Shown here in pieces: positions 59,231 through 64,000 of a DNA stretch of 64,000 nucleotides. The DNA lies in the NCBI GenBank assembly GCA_973895155.1, contig OZ316897.1:9920001-9984000 (forward strand), in the 5' to 3' direction. The position numbers and the translations under genes are program-made. The first letter of the stretch is position 1; the number at the start of each line of letters is the position of its first letter. This DNA is from Marsupella aquatica. Taxonomy: Eukaryota > Marchantiophyta. A model generated the notes under the pieces. That model ran no database searches and was not told the origin of the DNA. It worked only from the letters and a program-made list of their open reading frames with translations.

Positions 59231-61230
59231 TACAGTCGTTTCATACTGTTCACGTACCGTTGTATATCATAGATCTACGGATACGGGAATTGGGATTTGT
59301 AGAGTACATCCATACATAGGGCATCTCAAACCTCACCTTCCGCGAAAACCCCGCAGATGGGGTTTCCCGGCAAAAGCTTTGGCACCGGTGACACTTTTTG
59401 GCAATTGTCCAGCGGACATGAAAAGTGTAATGGGGGTCTGGTCTGGGTTACTAGCCTATAATCCTATGATTTCCAGGAAGCTTGTTTGAGCTTTCTTGGA
59501 GCAATGTTGAGTCTAGAACCCCTGCCCAGACATCCATTATAGTACTTCATTAGTAACCGGAAAAAGGTTACTACGGAGCAGGAGATTATGTGAATAACAG
59601 GTGCCTTCAAAAATGGTTACACACCAATAACCTGCATTTCATTCATAAATTACATTATTTGACAAGGGTCATGCCATCTCCTTAGCCAGAGTCAACAGGG
59701 TTGGTCAGGTTCCCGAGGAGAAATGTGCAGGCCCTGGTCAGAGTGCCCAGCCATTTTCAGCCCAAAGACCATGTAAAGTCTGCAGGGCACCTAACATTTG
59801 AGACACCCTAATGGAATCATGGCACATGTGACCCTCCTAAGCAGCTTACTCTTGAGCTTTATCATGATGCTTGTCAGTTGCTTTTCTCCTCTTGACTTTA
59901 GTTCCTTTCCTATTGTGGAAGACATTATTATTTCCAGCACCAGTATTTTTCCATTCCAGTCCTTTATCCATTGACAACTTCCAATGTTGTCCTACTGGTT
60001 GTCCTCAAGCCCTAAGAGAGTACTGAGACCCCACTTGCATTAGAACCAGTGGTAATAATAATTGAAGCTAAGCATAATAAGAAGAAAATAGGGGGTCTAC
60101 GTGTAGAGACAGCATAGAAGAAGAGTTGATCTCACCACACAACTCCAACCAGTGAATAGGGTGTGTCAAAGCAGGGCAGTATCTGAGTTACAGCCAAGGC
60201 CATAAAAGGCTTTTATGGTCAGGACAAAAATGTTACCAGCAATCAAAATATGTGCCCCATATAAATATGAAGGTACATCCAAGACTTTCAGCCTCAAGAC
60301 CTAGCGCCATGACACGCTCGAATAGTCTGTTTGACTATACAAATTACATGATTACTAAATTTTGAAGCTGCTATATGGTGAATATACCTTTCAGATTATG
60401 CTTTATTAAAAAAAATTATGTCATGTATTTTTCTTCACTTTGCCTTATCAAGGGGCATCCTTTGTATCATATAGATTTTTTATTCACTTTTGGACCCCTT
60501 CAATTTTTGGTATCTTAGAGAATTTTGAACTCATTTTGGGACCTATCTCTTAGATTATCCAATGACTTTAATTTCTATCACTTCTCATATGAGAGAGAAA
60601 TGATTCTGAATACCGTGAACATATAGTGTCTTACGATTCCCCTAATGGCTTCTTTCCTAAGTTTATACTTATTATTGAATTGAGCGTCATTAATAAGGCA
60701 CATTGAGTTAATAAGTGAACACATCGTAGCACCTTTGTGTCAGAGCACTTGACTTGATTATACTTTTCATTGGTCGATATCTTTGTGTCATACAACTTGA
60801 CTTGACTTTTCATTGGTCACTTATTATATGAGTTTTTTTTGCATATGCTCTATTTATATTATTTAATCCACTTACATATCACTACAGGACACAATATCAA
60901 GCATTTTCTAGGATGAGCATGCTATATACAAAGAAGAATAAGAATATCATGCAGGACTAGCACCAGCCCATTTTGAGTAATAGGCTGCAGTAGGGTGAAA
61001 TTAAAGAAGCCAGATTTAATTCGATTCTATAGAGCTACTTTGTCGTGACTCTTCTGAATCTTATGGCCAGCCAAATTGAATTACTTAGTGTGCTTGCTTG
61101 CCTGGCCCTCTGTTTTTCTTAAGTAGTTAAGGTGCATCAAGTTCTGAGATTTTAGACCCCCTAGTAAATTCATAAACAGTTGTATAATTGGCTCATGCCC
61201 ACTGGTCTCTTTGTGAATATCAGCAAAGTC
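59231..61230. other. AT-rich gene-free stretch
   Basis: A diverged direct repeat (CTTTGTGTCA, then ACTTGACTTG, then TTTTCATTGGTC) lies at about 60731-60825. Nothing else recognised. Confidence 0.5.
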
Positions 61231-61239
61231 CTGTTTGAA

Positions 61240-62220
61240 TGACATTGTGGGTTATAATGCCCCCCAACAGGAGAGCTTCAGGTTGAGTTTGGAGGGGCTA
61301 TTATTGCCCATAATGCTCTATTAACAGGTTCTTAAAACACTGAATGGCCTAATAGATTTTAATTTTATTTAAATTTAAGTAAAACTAGAGGAGAATTCTC
61401 ATAAATAATGAGCCTATCCAAATCTTGAGACGGCATTCTTGTCCAATAGTGCCTTGTAATTAAAAAGTGAAAAATCACAAAGGGCATTGAATATATAGTA
61501 ACACCCTGGTAAGGAATTGTGGACCCTGAGCAACAAATACAAGGAGTTTAGCTCAAGTTATGAGGGCTGTTATTGCCCATAAATTCCTCATAGCAATTCA
61601 TTAGTGCACTTTATGGTCTAAAAGACTCTCTAAAAAGATTGGAGTGTTGAGTAAAACTGTCATTACTCATATGCCACGATGCACATATGCAATATATATT
61701 CAAGTAGTGAACGCATGACATACATGCATGGTTCACGTTACCTTCATACAAACACACAAGAAAACCTTACTTAACTCTAAGCCCATAGAAAATATCAAGT
61801 CTCCATAGAACTAAGCTCTTTTTATCTCCCAACTGGCTCCGCACGTAAGAGTGAGTCTAAGTTCCACCCACTAACTACTTAAGCGGAAGTAGTGGTTGCA
61901 CATCTAACTGTAACCAAGCACCTGACTACAACTCAACTAACTGCGGTTATAAAAATAGCTCTAGAGCTAAAAGTTAAAAGGAGGGGTAAGTTTCATGGTA
62001 CTTACCCTGATCCATATTTGGACTACCCTTTCTTCTCCTTAAAACACCAGAAACAAAAAGAGCAAATAACAATGGCATTAATAATATTGTAACTCCCTGT
62101 TTCCATAGCATTGTGGGATTTTATGCCCCAGAATACATAGCTTAAGCCCAAGTTTTGAGGGGCTATGATTGCCAATAATGTTTTGGTAACATGGAGTTAA
62201 TGCACTTCAAACCTTGAGTA
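61240..62220. repeat. Three diverged copies of a roughly 110-nt sequence
   Basis: Blocks at about 61240-61360, 61498-61625 and 62089-62220. Each has a start like CATTGTGGGxTxxxATGCCCC or its relatives, then AGTTxxGAGGGGCTATxATTGCC, then a segment ending near TTAATGCACTT. Not coding; probably relics of a repeat family. Confidence 0.5.
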
Positions 62221-64000
62221 ACTATTTTGATTTTTTTGTCCTCTCTTCATAGTAGATGACAACCCCAAATTTCATCCAAAGTTTAGATTTCACTTTTCTT
62301 ACGAAGGGAGTAGTAGAGAACAAATCTCCGAAATAATGCCCTTGCAATTGCCGATGGGCACTCTCTTCCATAAATTACACAAAAATGCAAAGAGAGAAAT
62401 CTTGAAGGGATTTAAGAATCTACTTAATGGCTTACCATTTGCTACTGTATCATGATTCATGAATCTCCAGGCAAAGTTTTACAAGAAGCATAGAGACGAG
62501 GCCTGGGGTTCCATGCATACCTTTGCCCTCAATTAAGTGCAAAAACAATTGCCCCTTGCTACGTTAGTGATTTGGAATCTGGAAGCAACGTTTTCACTTT
62601 AGTTATTGTATTTTTGTTGAGGTCTGATGACAAGTAATTAAAGATTGGCAACTTTCAATTATCCAGGCCAGCATTTATTTCATTTTAACATTTTTTGTCT
62701 AGAAAAATTATTTTTAAAATCAATTTTTGTTTCATGGAGCTTAAAACGTACCTTAATGAGATAAATGAGAACTAATTAATTTCAAAATGTGAGTGTAAAG
62801 ATTCCAATATAATCTAATACATAATTTAAAAGCATTACTCCCATAAAAACAAACTTTGGTTCTTGTGTCACATTACAATTGTACTTTCTGAAATAATTAC
62901 AGTGTTCCTAGTGGAGGGTGTACAGTCCTATTAGAGGACAAAGACTTCATTATTATTCCTATTACTGGACATAGTATGTTACCCCCTATAGGATAGTGTC
63001 AAAATCTACGTTAACTTTTTATCCCTGTACAGCTACAGTAGAATACAAACAAGTACATGGTAGTTAGGACATAAGGACCACTCTGTGTCTTAGTTTGAGT
63101 TTTGACATTATTATATATAAACCATAGCAAAAGAACAAATAGCTCGTTACTTGCAGGCCGGATCCCAAAGGCCAAAAACCCACTTAGAGAAGGAAAACAC
63201 TGAAAAAACAAGGAAAACCCAAGAGCCAACAAGCCCAAAACACCATTGTGTAATAACTTATATTGTACCTACAAATAAGGGGCTATTACAAGAACTCAAA
63301 GATATAGTAGCTAGTCAAATGGGCAAACATGCAGAACGTCACTTTTCATGAACTTGGACACACATGCTAGTCATGGAATTCGATTACCCTACCACTTAGC
63401 TTTGGTGTCGCTTACTGCGACATCGAGCTTGCCTATGGTCTACGCCCCCGGAACGGCCATCTGATGGTGTCTCCAAGTGAGCCAGGGGTGAGCTCAAATC
63501 GTGAAGCGTCGCGGTCACGCTACTAAGAGAAAATATCCACGTACAAAAAAAATTATAACTTTTCAACAAGAAATCTGTTAGAGTAATTCTTGGGTGCATT
63601 GGAGAGCTCTTAAGGATGACAACCCCAATGACGACATTCTTCTAAGTTCAACTGGGTCTAGGGTGGCTTTTAGCCCAATACATAGGAATGAAGAAGAGCA
63701 TATATCAGTACTTACACAAATGTTAAGAAAATCCTACTTGTGATGCATTGCCAAACTTGCAATAGGTCACGATGTCTAGAAAAACTCTTCAAATGAATCA
63801 CTTTGGTAAAGGCGTCTCGGGGGTCTCACTATATGGGGACCTCCCCATCACCTGTGACGTTTTTAGGCCTCGGACCCCCTAAAATGTAAGAATTTTTTTA
63901 ATTTTTTAACCCCTATAAAGTTAGAATATTCTTGGAATATTCTTAAAATTGGATTAAAAAAACCCTAATATTCTTATAAGTCTCAAAATTGAATTTAAAA
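62221..64000. other. AT-rich tail with a GC-richer island
   Basis: No gene recognised. 63380-63530 is noticeably GC-richer (TACGCCCCCGGAACGGCC) and may be a small insertion, but no terminal repeats were found. Confidence 0.4.

Noticed and set aside
63380-63599. GC-richer island with a 67-codon - strand frame
   Set aside because: Looks like a possible small insertion, but no terminal repeats, tail or target-site duplication could be seen.
1-64000. tRNA, rRNA, snRNA and CRISPR signatures
   Set aside because: Looked for tRNA box B with cloverleaf context, U6-like starts and regularly spaced repeats; only the SINE-like box A/B pair at 24525-24570 was found, and its flanks do not fold as a tRNA.

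Overview
The window looks like nuclear DNA of a land plant, most probably a liverwort. Genes are split by GT-AG introns, there is one plant-type UDP-glycosyltransferase and one phytocyanin, and the left half carries a tandem family of NLR immune-receptor genes. Their N-terminal module is a SERAC1-like alpha/beta-hydrolase rather than a TIR, CC or RPW8 domain. This hydrolase-NBS-LRR (HNL) class is known from liverworts such as Marchantia. Species assignment is inference; no search was possible.

Layout, left arm (1-29 kb): four HNL loci on the + strand. HNL-1 (about 26-6402) has open hydrolase, NB-ARC and LRR exons (1107 aa), but its membrane-anchor exon carries a 154-bp deletion that puts it out of frame. 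HNL-2 (about 11308-17733) is the most complete copy: a two-helix membrane exon, hydrolase, NB-ARC and LRRs, all in phase. HNL-3 (20175-24018) has lost about 2.65 kb including the hydrolase core and has a 1-bp deletion in NB-ARC. HNL-4 (about 25847-26914) is an LRR-only relic with four lesions. In HNL-1 and HNL-2 the nucleophile elbow reads G-Y-C-V-G-G, with Cys where Ser is expected. A multiply frameshifted UDP-glycosyltransferase pseudogene lies between HNL-1 and HNL-2 on the - strand (8604-10001). Spacer DNA is shared between copies, so whole segments were duplicated, including a piece of DNA from beside the phosphatase gene.

Middle (29-44 kb): a magnesium-dependent phosphatase-1-like gene (- strand, 29725-30843, first exon not found), a long gene-poor stretch, a 68-bp minisatellite just upstream of a six-exon PPIL1/CYP18-2-type cyclophilin gene (+, 39137-41109), and a two-exon phytocyanin gene (-, 42750-44013).

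Right arm (44-64 kb): no gene was recognised. It holds a 36-bp-arm hairpin, degenerate repeats, a pyrimidine-rich stretch and an AT-rich tail.

Functionally, the HNLs would be intracellular, possibly membrane-tethered, immune receptors. The phosphatase, cyclophilin and phytocyanin are unrelated housekeeping or extracellular genes. The best novelty candidates are the Cys-elbow hydrolase NLR with its membrane exon, the two long hairpins, and a tRNA-derived SINE-like insertion with target-site duplications.
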